Part shown: positions 34,543 through 43,810 of the stretch, piece after piece | Numbering within the stretch: the first letter of the stretch is position 1 | How the letters are laid out: each line of letters starts with the position of its first letter | NCBI RefSeq assembly: GCF_910577345.1 | Contig: NZ_CAJTMT010000002.1 | Location: forward strand, 62,001-126,000 | Origin: an uncultured Duncaniella sp. | GTDB taxonomy: Bacteria > Bacteroidota > Bacteroidia > Bacteroidales > Muribaculaceae | Direction: 5' to 3' | DNA length: 64,000 nt | The notes under the pieces: model-generated | What the model was told of the DNA's origin: nothing | Databases searched by the model: none | The model's input: only the letters and a program-made list of their open reading frames with translations | Position numbers and translations under genes: made by a program

Positions 34543-35727
34543 ATGAAAGGGAAATCAAGATTGTTAATGGTGTTAGCAGCGTTATGTCCTCTGGGCTTGT
34601 CCGCCCAGGGGATTGCTGACGTTGTAGCAGCTCTGGAGAAGACAGGCTGCTTCGAGGCTGACGCGACTTTCAACGTATCGCTCCCGCAGAGCGAGAACGA
34701 TGTGGTCTATAATGTGAAGCTTTCGTCGGCTCCCGCTCCGTCAAGCCGTCTGTCGCCCTGTGACTACATCACCGAGTGGAGCCTCGAAACTCCCTCAGGT
34801 CCGGTCAAAGGGTTTTCGGCTTATTTTGACGGACACCATTACCGCTACCGCAACGAACGTCTGCAGGAGTACCATCTCGAATGGGACTCCATCCCTTTCA
34901 TGGCCCGTGGAAATTCGGAAGGTGTGCAGGCTTCGGCGCAGTTCACCGACCTCTATCCGGCGTATATAGCCAAGGAGCTGACCAAGATGTCGGCTGATAG
35001 CCGCTATGCCCTGACCGTGAAGCCCGACGCGATGTTTGACGGCAAGAAGGCTGTCGAGGTGAAGGCCGTGATGACTGTCAATGATGTCGAAGCCATGGAG
35101 AAGCGTTTCATCTTTGATTCCTCCACAGGACTTCCGCTCAGAATCGATACCGAGAGCAATCCCGGACAGATTACGGAGCAGTCGATGCTCGTCAGCTACA
35201 CCTATCCCGCTGAAATGCACTGTCCGGAACTCAGTGAGGAGACCTTGACTGCAAGCTATCCGGAGGTTTTCGAGAAATACAGGGAGAATAATTTCCGAAT
35301 CGAGAACCTTGCGGGCACTCAGTTGCCTACGTTCTCGCTCCCCACGACTACCGGTGAACGTTACACCTACCACCGCGGCGACAGTTTCGCTGTCCCGACA
35401 GTAATCGCGCTCCTTGACCCGACCGCAGGATTCAACGCCGAGATAGTCGAAGCTGTGAGAGGTGCTGTCGACCGTCTGCCTGTGCAGGCTGATGTGATAT
35501 GGGTGTTCAATTCGACCAATGTCGATGCAATTGAAAGTGTGGTGCCTCAGATCCGTGTCGGTGAGCATCTTCTGATGAATGGAAAGTCCCTTGCGCGCGA
35601 CTGCGGTGCTGCCTCGCTCCCGGTGGTCATAATGGCCGAAAGCAGCGGAAAGGTGAAAAATGTTGTGCTCGGATTCAACAAGGAGCTTGGTAATGTTGTT
35701 TTACAGACGATGGCCTTGGTCGAATAG
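34543..35727 (+). CDS. LolA-like plus thioredoxin-like exported protein lacking CXXC
   Basis: 394 aa from the ATG at 34543 (start of the signal peptide MKGKSR...GLSAQG); an ATG at 34522 adds seven residues. Residues ~25-235 resemble the half-barrel of outer-membrane lipoprotein carriers (ADATFNVSLP, then VKAVMTVNDVEAMEKRFIFDSSTGLPLRI). Residues ~265-394 have a thioredoxin-like layout (LAGTQLPTFSLPTTTGERYTYH, then ASLPVVIMAESSGKV with a cis-Pro). The CXXC is missing, so it is unlikely to be a redox catalyst. Thiol peroxidase is encoded 72 nt downstream, suggesting a shared operon. Domain assignment is by pattern only. Confidence 0.72.
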   Translation: MKGKSRLLMVLAALCPLGLSAQGIADVVAALEKTGCFEADATFNVSLPQSENDVVYNVKLSSAPAPSSRLSPCDYITEWSLETPSGPVKGFSAYFDGHHYRYRNERLQEYHLEWDSIPFMARGNSEGVQASAQFTDLYPAYIAKELTKMSADSRYALTVKPDAMFDGKKAVEVKAVMTVNDVEAMEKRFIFDSSTGLPLRIDTESNPGQITEQSMLVSYTYPAEMHCPELSEETLTASYPEVFEKYRENNFRIENLAGTQLPTFSLPTTTGERYTYHRGDSFAVPTVIALLDPTAGFNAEIVEAVRGAVDRLPVQADVIWVFNSTNVDAIESVVPQIRVGEHLLMNGKSLARDCGAASLPVVIMAESSGKVKNVVLGFNKELGNVVLQTMALVE

Positions 35728-35799
35728 TCCGTCCATCCGGTCGCCACATCGCACAGTGAATGCGATAACTATTTGAAATAAAGAAAACTATTATATATA

Positions 35800-36309
35800 A
35801 TGGAAACTGTATTATTTAAAGGTCAGCCCTGCCACACTTGTGGCACTGTCCCCACCATTGGTGAAACCGCTCCTTGCTTCCACCTTGCAGGAGCCGATTT
35901 GTCGCAGCTTCTCTGCACTGATTTCGCAGGAAAGCGCGTAGTCCTCAACATCTTCCCGAGCCTCGACACAGAGGTGTGCGCCCGCAGCGTCCGCCGTTTC
36001 AATGAGGAAGCCGCCAAGCTTGATGACGTCGTTGTCATCTGCGTGTCGATGGACCTTCCCTTTGCAATGGGCCGTTTCTGCACCATCGAGAACATCAAGA
36101 ATGTGCTCTTCGGTTCAGCGTTCCGTTCGCCCCTCTTCGGTCAGAAGTATGGCGTGCAGCTCGTCGACGGTCCCCTCGCAGGTCTTCTTGCCCGTTGCGT
36201 GCTTGTGCTCGATGAAAACCGCCGTGTGATTTTCCGCGATCTTGTCGAAGAAATCACCAACGAGCCTGCCTATGATGCCGCTCTCAAGGTTCTGAGAAAG
36301 GAAATCTGA
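35800..36309 (+). CDS. tpx: thiol peroxidase
   Basis: 169 aa. Tpx reduces alkyl hydroperoxides and H2O2 using thioredoxin. The peroxidatic Cys60 lies in SLDTEVCARSVRRF; the resolving Cys94 lies in GRFCTIENIKNV, the atypical 2-Cys spacing. The N-terminal segment GTVPTIGETAPCFHLAG also fits. No signal peptide, so it is cytosolic. It carries additional Cys11 and Cys14 (CHTC), unusual for the family. It follows the LolA/thioredoxin-like gene by 72 nt. Confidence 0.95.
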   Translation: METVLFKGQPCHTCGTVPTIGETAPCFHLAGADLSQLLCTDFAGKRVVLNIFPSLDTEVCARSVRRFNEEAAKLDDVVVICVSMDLPFAMGRFCTIENIKNVLFGSAFRSPLFGQKYGVQLVDGPLAGLLARCVLVLDENRRVIFRDLVEEITNEPAYDAALKVLRKEI

Positions 36310-36341
36310 TAAAAGGCATATCCTCCTGATAGGGGGAATTG

Positions 36342-36389
36342 AAAAAAGGAATTCGGACAGTGATCGCCACCGTCCGGATTCCTTTTTTT
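36342..36389. terminator. bidirectional terminator between tpx and phospholipase A
   Basis: The arms aaaaaaggaattcggac and gtccggattcctttttt give a ~17-bp stem with one mismatch, flanked by A- and T-runs on both strands. It lies between convergent genes and likely serves both. Confidence 0.85.
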
Positions 36390-36410
36390 ATTGTATGGGT
36401 AAATTATGGT

Positions 36411-37262
36411 TTAGTAATCGCTGAACAGTTTCGGCTTGATGACGAAGCCGACGCGGATGGTCGAATGGAATTCCTTGTAGGCAAGGAGGCCTTCGCCATA
36501 GCCGTTGTAGTATTGGACGAAGAGGTATTGGTTGTCGCGGGGGAAGACGCGGTAGTTGAATTCAACCGTAGTGTTGTAGTTCAGCTTCCAGCCTTTGCGT
36601 TTGACAAGGTTGACGGCGAGTCCCCATCTGCCGTTGGGCGAGGTCATGGCCGTCCCGACCTGATATATGCCGCAATAGTCGAGGATGTCGCGGTTCTCCG
36701 AGCCGTCGATGATGGGTATCCACGCTTTGGCGTGGACGAGCAATTGCGGATCAATCATGAAGCTTCCGGCGATGCTGATGCGGTTCCATGAGCGTGAGGC
36801 TGCCGCATCGCGTCCGTTCGATTCATGTTCGGCGATGAGGCTGACTTTGCCGACATAGCGTCCCTTTACGAAAAGAGGTTTCGTCAGACCGATACCCGGA
36901 TTGAAGTTGAGGTCGGTCATTGGCATGGAGTTTTCAAGGATGTTCCAGAAACACTTCTGGGTGTAGAAGAGGTAGAGGTATGTGCCGAAAGGCAGGGTGC
37001 TTCGGGTGAGCCTCTGCGAGATTGACAACTGGAACTTTATATTGCTGTTCTCGCGTGTGATGCGTTGGCCGACAGGGCAACCGAATATGAAGTAGTTGTC
37101 CTTGTAGAGTCCGAAGTAGGGTCCATCGTCAAACGCACGGCGTATGCTGTCGTTGTTTATGTCATCGTTGCCTGTCGTCACAATCTGTGCCTGCGCTCCG
37201 TCGCGCGACCCGGCAAGCAGCATGATGGTGAATGCAATGGCGATTCGCAATAGTGTTTTCAT
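36411..37262 (-). CDS. outer-membrane phospholipase A (OMPLA family)
   Basis: 283 aa from the ATG at 37262, whose signal peptide ends near AQA; the ATG at 37343 is upstream of the promoter. The catalytic segment EHESNGRDAAASRSWNR has the OMPLA His-Ser pair, and QYYNGYGEGLLAY supplies the third conserved block. It is a beta-barrel enzyme that hydrolyses phospholipids that reach the outer leaflet. Size and motifs match a single-domain PldA. It is divergent from the DUF4369 lipoprotein, with adjacent -7 boxes. Confidence 0.92.
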   Translation of the reverse strand: MKTLLRIAIAFTIMLLAGSRDGAQAQIVTTGNDDINNDSIRRAFDDGPYFGLYKDNYFIFGCPVGQRITRENSNIKFQLSISQRLTRSTLPFGTYLYLFYTQKCFWNILENSMPMTDLNFNPGIGLTKPLFVKGRYVGKVSLIAEHESNGRDAAASRSWNRISIAGSFMIDPQLLVHAKAWIPIIDGSENRDILDYCGIYQVGTAMTSPNGRWGLAVNLVKRKGWKLNYNTTVEFNYRVFPRDNQYLFVQYYNGYGEGLLAYKEFHSTIRVGFVIKPKLFSDY

Positions 37263-37295
37263 CCGGTGTGGAATAAATAGCCTTGAATATGAGTG

Positions 37296-37303
37296 CAAAT
37301 ATA
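37296..37303 (-). promoter_or_regulatory. -7 box for phospholipase A
   Basis: TATATTTG on the minus strand, 33 nt before the ATG at 37262. It sits 13 nt from the divergent plus-strand -7 box, so the promoters are back to back. Confidence 0.55.
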
Positions 37304-37315
37304 GTGAAAAATTAG

Positions 37316-37323
37316 TAATTTTG
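37316..37323 (+). promoter_or_regulatory. -7 box for the DUF4369 lipoprotein
   Basis: TAATTTTG on the plus strand, only 5 nt before the ATG at 37329, implying a nearly leaderless transcript. Confidence 0.5.
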
Positions 37324-37328
37324 CGCTC

Positions 37329-38576
37329 ATGCGCTATCTTCATGTTATACTCATGTCCCTCCTCGTTGTGCTGACGGGGTGTGGCAACGACGAGGAGTTC
37401 GTGATAAATTGTGAAATTCGCGGGCTCGGCTCCACTGGTGTGGAGATGTATTACACCTCACGCGGCATCCAGCATTCGAGTTTCCACCCTGTCGACGGCA
37501 AGGTGGCGCTCCACGGTGTGTCTTCGGAGCCGACACTTGTTGAGGTCTACACGATGGACAATCAGCCGCTCTTTTCGTGCGTGGCACGCAACGGTGATGA
37601 AATCAGCGTCAAGATGGAAATGGACAAGCCGTCGACGTTGAAGATCAAGGGCAACGATGCTTCCGAGCAATATGCCCGTTTCGTGGCTGAGAATGATTCC
37701 CTGCTCCGCAGCAACGATGTGGCTGCCATCAATGCGCTCGTTGCCGATGAGGTGCGCCGTCATCCCGACCGGATGTCGTCGGCACTCCTTCTTGTGACTC
37801 GTTTCAATGCGCGCGGCTATGAACTTGAAGCCGACTCGCTCATCAATACACTCAAACCTGAGGCAAGGGCCAACGGTGTGACCGGTGCCTATCCCCGCCT
37901 TGTCGGTGAGCAGGTGTCGACCTCTGCGCGGGGAAATGTGAAGCCCATGACAATACAGATTGGTCGGCAGAACCGGCGCGATACGGTGGTGCGCTACTGG
38001 CCGTCAAACCAGAGCTACAGCCTGATTGTCGTGACCGGCAACGGTAAGGGAGACAGTGTGCGCCGTGTGCTCCGCGAACTGACAAAGTCGCTCCACGAAC
38101 GCCGTTTCAAGGCTCTCGAAATCGCTGCGATGGGCGACAGCACTTCGTGGGCCATCGCTACCGCGCGCGACAGTGCCAAGTGGATGCAGGGTTGGTTGCC
38201 GGGCAGTGTTGCCTCTCCGGCAGTCCGTGCGCTTGCAATCCCTTCGGTTCCGTTTTTTATTGTGACAGACAGCACCGGCCGTCAGATTTACCGTGGTCAC
38301 TCGATAGTTGCTGCGGAGGATACGGTGAAGGCGCGTCTTGAACGCTTCCTGAAGTCGGGAGATGGCGAGGAGCCGGACAATGATGCCGCCGGTGAGACTG
38401 CTGCTCCGGCTGCCTCAGCCGTGAAAGCTGATGATTCCCGCCCTGCCAAGGCGCGCTTGCCTCGGCCTGAGCTTGAAAAAATGCAGGCTCTCCCCGCGGA
38501 TGGCCGACAGGATGAAAAGGTTCGTCCCGCCCGACAGCTTCAGCGGACAGCCGACAGCCGCAGGGTGAAACAATAA
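37329..38576 (+). CDS. DUF4369 / thioredoxin-like lipoprotein
   Basis: 415 aa. Lipobox VLTGC (Cys18). The N-terminal ~25-115 is a DUF4369-type beta domain (FVINCEIRGLGSTGVEMYY, then LFSCVARNGDEISVKMEMDKPSTLKIKGND). The middle is helical, and ~210-345 is thioredoxin-like (SYSLIVVTGNGKGDSVRRVLRELTK, then LAIPSVPFFIVTDSTGRQIYRG with the cis-Pro) but lacks CXXC. The C-terminal 60 residues are Ala/Pro/Arg-rich and disordered. Similar proteins in Bacteroidota carry an active thioredoxin domain; this copy probably binds rather than reduces. It is followed by the beta-helix lipoprotein after 123 nt. Confidence 0.8.
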   Translation: MRYLHVILMSLLVVLTGCGNDEEFVINCEIRGLGSTGVEMYYTSRGIQHSSFHPVDGKVALHGVSSEPTLVEVYTMDNQPLFSCVARNGDEISVKMEMDKPSTLKIKGNDASEQYARFVAENDSLLRSNDVAAINALVADEVRRHPDRMSSALLLVTRFNARGYELEADSLINTLKPEARANGVTGAYPRLVGEQVSTSARGNVKPMTIQIGRQNRRDTVVRYWPSNQSYSLIVVTGNGKGDSVRRVLRELTKSLHERRFKALEIAAMGDSTSWAIATARDSAKWMQGWLPGSVASPAVRALAIPSVPFFIVTDSTGRQIYRGHSIVAAEDTVKARLERFLKSGDGEEPDNDAAGETAAPAASAVKADDSRPAKARLPRPELEKMQALPADGRQDEKVRPARQLQRTADSRRVKQ

Positions 38577-38699
38577 GTCGCGGGTTTTCACGTTGGTAAA
38601 TAGTATGCGGTGCGGTAGTCACCGGGTCAAAATCCCGGCCCGATGTGATATTTTGCCGCCTCGCACATTTTTCTTGAAATCCAAGCTCAATTTACCACG

Positions 38700-40091
38700 A
38701 TGAAAACACTCCTCAGAATATTTTTTACTCTCACCGTCCTCTCGGCCTTCTCGGCCTGCATCGAGGACGGTATTGACACGTCGCCCTCCGCGCAACCCGA
38801 ATTTTCGGTCGATACGCTGAAAATGGGCGTGGTGTTCACCGGCCAGGCCACGCCTACAAGTCGTTTCATGGTCTATAACCGTCATGGCAAGATAATCAAC
38901 ATAAGTAATATCTCGCTGCGAGGTGGTGACGGGACTTTCCGCATCAACGTTGACGGCTTTGCCGGCACGGAGTTTCAGAATGTGGAAATCCGCCCCAACG
39001 ACTCCATCTATGTCTTCGTCGAAGCCACCCTCCGGCCAAATGGCGCGCCTGCGCTCACGGATTTCAACGATATTCTTGACTTTACTACCAACGGTGTGAC
39101 CCGAAGCGTTGTGCTCAACGCATCCGGTCAGGATGTCGAACGTCTGCGCGGTCTTGTGGTCGATGCCGACATGCGCCTCGAAGCCGGATACCCTTATCAG
39201 ATTTTTGATTCGCTTGTCGTGGCCAAAGGTGCGACCCTCACGGTTGGCGAAGGGGTGATGATGCACTTCCACGACAAGGCTTTCATGCGTGTCGAGGGGA
39301 GTCTCGTGACGGAAGGTACGCCCCAGAATCCTGTCAACATGAGCGGTGACCGTACGGGCAACGTCGTTTCCGATATTTCCTTTGATTTAATGGCCTCGCA
39401 GTGGGAGGGTGTGCATTTCGCTCCTGAAAGCCGAGGCAACAGACTCAGCCATACAGTCATCCGTAACACCGTTGCGGGCGTGATGGCTGATTCCCTTTCG
39501 CAGGTCGACATGCTCAACTGCCGTCTGCGCAACAGTGCCGGATATTCACTTGCAGGCCGCTACGCCGACCTGACCCTTACCGGTTGCGAGATTGCCGAGG
39601 CTGCCGACGGTGTGATGGCGCTCATTGGTGGCAAGGCGACCGTCAGCAACTGCACCTTTGCCAACTACTATCTTTTCTCAGCCCTCCGCGGAGAGGCTGT
39701 GCAGCTCTATCATCTGAACTACAGTGATGACGACGGTTCGGGTATGCCCTTCATGGAAGCCGAATTCAACAATTGTATATTCTACGGCAACGGTACTGAC
39801 TTCTCTCCGGGCGATCTCACCGGAAGCATGGTCACGGTGCGCCGTTCGCTCCTGAAAAGCAACGGTAGCGACGACTCGAATTTCATCAATTGTATCTGGG
39901 GTGAGGATCCTCTCTACTATACAGTCCGTTCCGACTATTACTTCGACTACCGTCTGCAGCCGGAATCACCTGCCATCGGCACAGCCGACCCGGCGCTCAT
40001 CCCCGAAGCAGGGCGCAAAGACTTCTATGGCACCGACCGTGGTTCCAACCCCAACCTCGGTGCCTACCAGACCGCGAAGGAGGAAGAGTGA
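38700..40091 (+). CDS. right-handed beta-helix lipoprotein
   Basis: 463 aa. Lipobox AFSAC (Cys20). An N-terminal Ig-like region (~35-145) precedes a beta-helix (~170-370) of repeated short strands, such as LTVGEGVMMHF, LSHTVIRNTVAGV, LTLTGCEIAEA and VSNCTFANYY. The end (PESPAIGTADPALIPEAGRKDFYGTDRGSNPNLGAYQ) is the family's C-terminal signature, also seen in pectinase-like and choice-of-anchor proteins. No catalytic residues can be named; it may bind polysaccharide. It is convergent with the barrel protein, with only 27 nt between the stops. Confidence 0.82.
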   Translation: MKTLLRIFFTLTVLSAFSACIEDGIDTSPSAQPEFSVDTLKMGVVFTGQATPTSRFMVYNRHGKIINISNISLRGGDGTFRINVDGFAGTEFQNVEIRPNDSIYVFVEATLRPNGAPALTDFNDILDFTTNGVTRSVVLNASGQDVERLRGLVVDADMRLEAGYPYQIFDSLVVAKGATLTVGEGVMMHFHDKAFMRVEGSLVTEGTPQNPVNMSGDRTGNVVSDISFDLMASQWEGVHFAPESRGNRLSHTVIRNTVAGVMADSLSQVDMLNCRLRNSAGYSLAGRYADLTLTGCEIAEAADGVMALIGGKATVSNCTFANYYLFSALRGEAVQLYHLNYSDDDGSGMPFMEAEFNNCIFYGNGTDFSPGDLTGSMVTVRRSLLKSNGSDDSNFINCIWGEDPLYYTVRSDYYFDYRLQPESPAIGTADPALIPEAGRKDFYGTDRGSNPNLGAYQTAKEEE

Positions 40092-40118
40092 ATTTCTCTT
40101 CGTGAAAAGCATCGCGGC

Positions 40119-42749
40119 TCAGAAGGTGTATTTCACGGTGGCGAGGAATTCGATGGGGCGCAGATTGAAGGTGTAGGTGTAGAGGTCAGCGTCCGTGAAG
40201 TAGCTGTATGTATAGGTGCGGCAGTTTGTGAGGTTCTTGGAACTTAGCTCGATGTCGAACCGTTTGATGTGGCAACGGACACCTGCGCCGATGAAGAAGC
40301 TCTCTTTTGCGACATCCGAAGCAAGCGATGTGTGGTTCCAGTAGAGTTGTGTGTATAATTCCACTGACTTTACGGGATGCACTGATGCGGAGAACCGTCC
40401 CTCCATGTCATTGACACTGTTGCGCACGCCAAGTGATTTTATCTTTTGGACCGAAGGGCGGTACCATCCCTCTGCCGAGAATTCCAGAACGTTGGCCACA
40501 GGATTGCTGCGGATTGCAGCGTGGATGGTGTAGGAAGTGTTTTCAACGGTATAGGGAAGCTTCTGGCGCAACACTTTGCGTTTGAGCCGTTCAAGATGGG
40601 TGTCGAGGGTGAATGTGGTGCGCCACGCCCTGACATTTTTCGCTATGTTGAGACCGAGATTTAGCATGTCGCTCTTGTTGCCGGAGTTCTCGACGGTGGT
40701 GCTGACCTCTCCGGGCGTGACGGTGCTACCGCTGATGCGGTTGTTGTGGCCGATGCGGTAGAGGCCGGTGAAGGTGATGAACACCGCGTGGATGGGGTTC
40801 TTGTAGAATACGTTGGTCATGGCGCTGTATCCTTCGCGCTCGTTGAGCAGTCCGGTTCCGAGAGTTGTGCGCTGGCGGTAGGTCGTGTAGACCGGATTGA
40901 GAATGAAGTCCTTTATTCCTCCGAGTGTCACCTGCCGTCCGAGTGTAAGTGAGGCTTTGATGTTGAGGGGCAGGACTCCGTGGATTCCTATTCTCGCACC
41001 GGCATCCACACGGTGTGCGGGATAGGAGGCGGAAGTGAGACGGTTGTCGTAGTCCAAGGCGGAATAGCTCACGGGTATCTGGACTTTGAGCGAGAAGCGG
41101 GTGCCGGGTTTGAATTGATATTCAGGCTCGATGGTGGTTTTGAGTGTGTAGCCGCTGACGTTGTTCGAGGCGTTTCCGGCGGTTTCGGTGATGTATGTTG
41201 ACCTGAAGCGGTCATAGACCGATTCGAAACGCAGGTTTGCGCCTATGTGTGAATACTCTCCGAGCATCCATGAATAGCCCGTCTTTTCATCCGTTGTGAA
41301 TGAAAGCGCGCTTCCCTTCTGCCGGAGCATGGTCGAGCCTGCATCCGTGGCGCTGAGGTCGGCTGTTGGGGTGGTGGTCACGGCGATGTCGGATTTGACC
41401 GACAGGACACGGTTGCCGGTGCGGATTGTCGCATCGAGCGTGTTGGTAAATGCGTAGTCGTCCGTCCGCGAATGTTGGCTGATGTCGCGGGTGTTGAAAA
41501 TCGAATAGCGGTTGTCGGCGAAATGGCCTTTGAAGGTGAATTTGTCGGAGATGTAGCGCCGGGGGGCGTTGTGCTCGACGTTGATATTGAGTTTTGCCTC
41601 GCGGGAGTGCGGTCGGCTCCTGACGGTCTCGTTGAAGCCGATGTCGGGGTCCGAGCCGTTGTTGTAGCTAATGCTCTCGGAGTTGACTGTCCGGTTGTCC
41701 TCGTCGGTATAGTCGGCGGTGATGCCGAGTTTGCCGAACTCTCCCAGTTTCCTTACGGTATTGACCGAGGCGGATGCGGAAGTGTTGTCGAAATACCTCT
41801 CGGCCGGAATTTTTGCAGTGCCGAAGGGTGTGTCGCCGTAGAGGGTCGATGCTGCTGAGGATTTGGCGGTGAACTCGCTGATGAGGTTGCCGGTCTCGGT
41901 GGTGTATGATTTTCCCCAGTTGTTCCCCTTGCCGGTCACAAGCACTTGCATCTTCGGAGCGACGAACATGCTGAAAAGTTCGCCGAGCCATTTCGCCTCG
42001 CCGTCATCGTCGGCTCCCGCACCTCCGGTGACGTGGCCCACCGGTTTCAGCATACTCTTCTTTTTCATCTTCAGATTGATGGCAGCCCTGTCGCTGAAGG
42101 CTATGTCCTTAAGCACCCGCTTTGGCTGATGGTTCTCGTAGACGTTTACAGAGATGATGTCGTCGGGCGAGATGTTTTTAGTCGCTATCGCATAGCGCCC
42201 CGACACCACGTCGAGTCCCTCGATGTAGAAACGGTTGATGGCCTCGCCGTTGTAATAGATGGTGCCTTTGTCATTGACCTCCACCCCCGGAAGTTTCTTT
42301 ATCACATCCTCGATTGTGCGGTCTGCCGCGCCACGGAATGAGGCGACGTCGTAGGTCAGCGTGTCGCCTGTCATCTTTATTGGCGGGACCTTGACCACCA
42401 CTTCTTTCAGTTCCAGAGGAGCCTCGTCGAGCGCGATTTTCATATCATCCCGCAGTTCGGTTGCCGGAATCTCCTTTGTCGAGAATCCGAGATAGGCTAT
42501 GCGCACGACCGACCCTTTGGCCGGAGCGGTGGCTGTGGAGAGGCGGAAACGTCCCTTGTCGTCGGTCGAGGAGAAGGCAAGAGTCGACCCGCCCGGCCCT
42601 ATCAGCTTCACCACCACACCCGCAAGCGGTTCTCCGGAGTTGTCCACCACCAGTCCGCTCCCCTGCCACTGCGCTGCATGGCAGCGGATGGCGGAAAGAA
42701 GCAGAATCACGGTGAGGATGGCGGTCGATATGTGGGAGATGGTTTTCAA
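40119..42749 (-). CDS. TonB-receptor-like outer-membrane barrel with carboxypeptidase-like domain
   Basis: 876 aa. Signal peptide (1-25), carboxypeptidase-regulatory-like domain (~28-110: SGLVVDNSGEPLAGVVVKLIG), then a plug-like domain (~130-225: TIEDVIKKLPGVEVNDKGTIYYNGEAINRFYIEGLDVV) and a long beta-barrel ending in an aromatic strand (VKYTF). It resembles SusC-like receptors but is shorter than typical SusC and lacks a SusD partner. Only a TTG start is available: no in-frame ATG lies upstream, and the TTG overlaps the GLPGLI stop (TTGA). GLPGLI proteins often precede such barrels in Bacteroidota, so the two probably act together. Confidence 0.85.
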   Translation of the reverse strand: MKTISHISTAILTVILLLSAIRCHAAQWQGSGLVVDNSGEPLAGVVVKLIGPGGSTLAFSSTDDKGRFRLSTATAPAKGSVVRIAYLGFSTKEIPATELRDDMKIALDEAPLELKEVVVKVPPIKMTGDTLTYDVASFRGAADRTIEDVIKKLPGVEVNDKGTIYYNGEAINRFYIEGLDVVSGRYAIATKNISPDDIISVNVYENHQPKRVLKDIAFSDRAAINLKMKKKSMLKPVGHVTGGAGADDDGEAKWLGELFSMFVAPKMQVLVTGKGNNWGKSYTTETGNLISEFTAKSSAASTLYGDTPFGTAKIPAERYFDNTSASASVNTVRKLGEFGKLGITADYTDEDNRTVNSESISYNNGSDPDIGFNETVRSRPHSREAKLNINVEHNAPRRYISDKFTFKGHFADNRYSIFNTRDISQHSRTDDYAFTNTLDATIRTGNRVLSVKSDIAVTTTPTADLSATDAGSTMLRQKGSALSFTTDEKTGYSWMLGEYSHIGANLRFESVYDRFRSTYITETAGNASNNVSGYTLKTTIEPEYQFKPGTRFSLKVQIPVSYSALDYDNRLTSASYPAHRVDAGARIGIHGVLPLNIKASLTLGRQVTLGGIKDFILNPVYTTYRQRTTLGTGLLNEREGYSAMTNVFYKNPIHAVFITFTGLYRIGHNNRISGSTVTPGEVSTTVENSGNKSDMLNLGLNIAKNVRAWRTTFTLDTHLERLKRKVLRQKLPYTVENTSYTIHAAIRSNPVANVLEFSAEGWYRPSVQKIKSLGVRNSVNDMEGRFSASVHPVKSVELYTQLYWNHTSLASDVAKESFFIGAGVRCHIKRFDIELSSKNLTNCRTYTYSYFTDADLYTYTFNLRPIEFLATVKYTF

Positions 42750-43603
42750 TCTGATTCCATTGGGTTAAAGAAACGTCTTCTGTGGTCTATCGCGGGAGTG
42801 CCGTCAGTCTTTGTAGGTGCCAGAGGTGAACCGTTGACAAAACTTCCAGCATCCGTCTTGTATTCTTTCTTCATCTTGTTGAACGATTTGCGGTCAATCG
42901 GGATGATGAATGAACCGGCCGTGAAACCGAACGGTTTCGAACTCTTTCTGATTTGTATGGCTTCAAGTCGGTGTTCATGCTTTGAATCCTCGGCTTTGAG
43001 TATGAGTCCGGGCAAACCGTTGAATTTCCAAGGACCGTTGTCGACAGGAATTTCTTCGGTGTACCAGACATTCCAGTCGCGTCCTCGAAACGTGGCTACA
43101 GCCTTTTGGCATTTGTAGCCGCAGACAATATCCGTATCCTCTGTAAGACTCCAATCAAAATGAGGAAGCTCCTCTTCATATCTGTATCTGTCCATGAAAA
43201 GCTGTTCGTCGTTAGTGAGTTTGTTGTTCGCAATGTCCTTTAGGATTTTTCCTCCGGATTTGTAGTTCATCCTATAGCAAAGTTGCAACCGATCGTTGAA
43301 TCTGATTCCGTCAGGATAATCAACACGGATAACAGAGTCTTGACGGTAAGCCCCATAATCGGCATAATAGCTCTTTAGCCGTCCGATTTCAAGTATTTCA
43401 TGCTGAGTATTGGTCTTATCGAGGACAGGGTCATAGATGATATGCATATAGACACATTCCATGTAGCTTGTGTCTGCGACCTCGATTTTCTCCGGATAGG
43501 TCATCATGTCAGCTCCTTCACCCTCGATTGAAATCTGTTGGGCGCGTAGGGAAAGAGCTGATGTCAGAGAAAGTATGACAAGAAGAGTGGTTTTTACTAT
43601 CAT
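42746..43603 (-). CDS. GLPGLI-family protein
   Basis: 285 aa from the ATG at 43603; the ATG at 43630 lies within the promoter. A signal peptide (1-21) is followed by an exported beta-rich domain. The namesake motif appears as FNGLPGLIL in YTEEIPVDNGPWKFNGLPGLIL. The CGYKCQKAVATFRGRDW segment precedes it. Function unknown; a Bacteroidota-specific family. It is upstream of, and overlaps, the outer-membrane barrel gene. A second, broken GLPGLI copy is at 43811-44170. Confidence 0.9.
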   Translation of the reverse strand: MIVKTTLLVILSLTSALSLRAQQISIEGEGADMMTYPEKIEVADTSYMECVYMHIIYDPVLDKTNTQHEILEIGRLKSYYADYGAYRQDSVIRVDYPDGIRFNDRLQLCYRMNYKSGGKILKDIANNKLTNDEQLFMDRYRYEEELPHFDWSLTEDTDIVCGYKCQKAVATFRGRDWNVWYTEEIPVDNGPWKFNGLPGLILKAEDSKHEHRLEAIQIRKSSKPFGFTAGSFIIPIDRKSFNKMKKEYKTDAGSFVNGSPLAPTKTDGTPAIDHRRRFFNPMESD

Positions 43604-43627
43604 TATGCGATGAATTAGTTCTGATAG

Positions 43628-43659
43628 CAAATTTATGTTTTATAAACGAATTTTGCAAA
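43628..43659 (-). promoter_or_regulatory. promoter of the GLPGLI-barrel operon
   Basis: On the minus strand, TTTG (43656-43659), exactly 20 nt, then TAAATTTG (43628-43635). A perfect Bacteroidota promoter that sets the GLPGLI start at 43603. Confidence 0.85.
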
Positions 43660-43810
43660 TAATATGAGATTTATTTAGTCTGTGACGATTGAAAATTCGT
43701 TTAAAAGCGCTGTTGCCAATGGTTATATTATGGTACATTATTAATAACTGCAATGATTATTGGATGCCCATCACTAATGAAACCAATGTCGCTTTTAACA
43801 TGTCTTTTTC

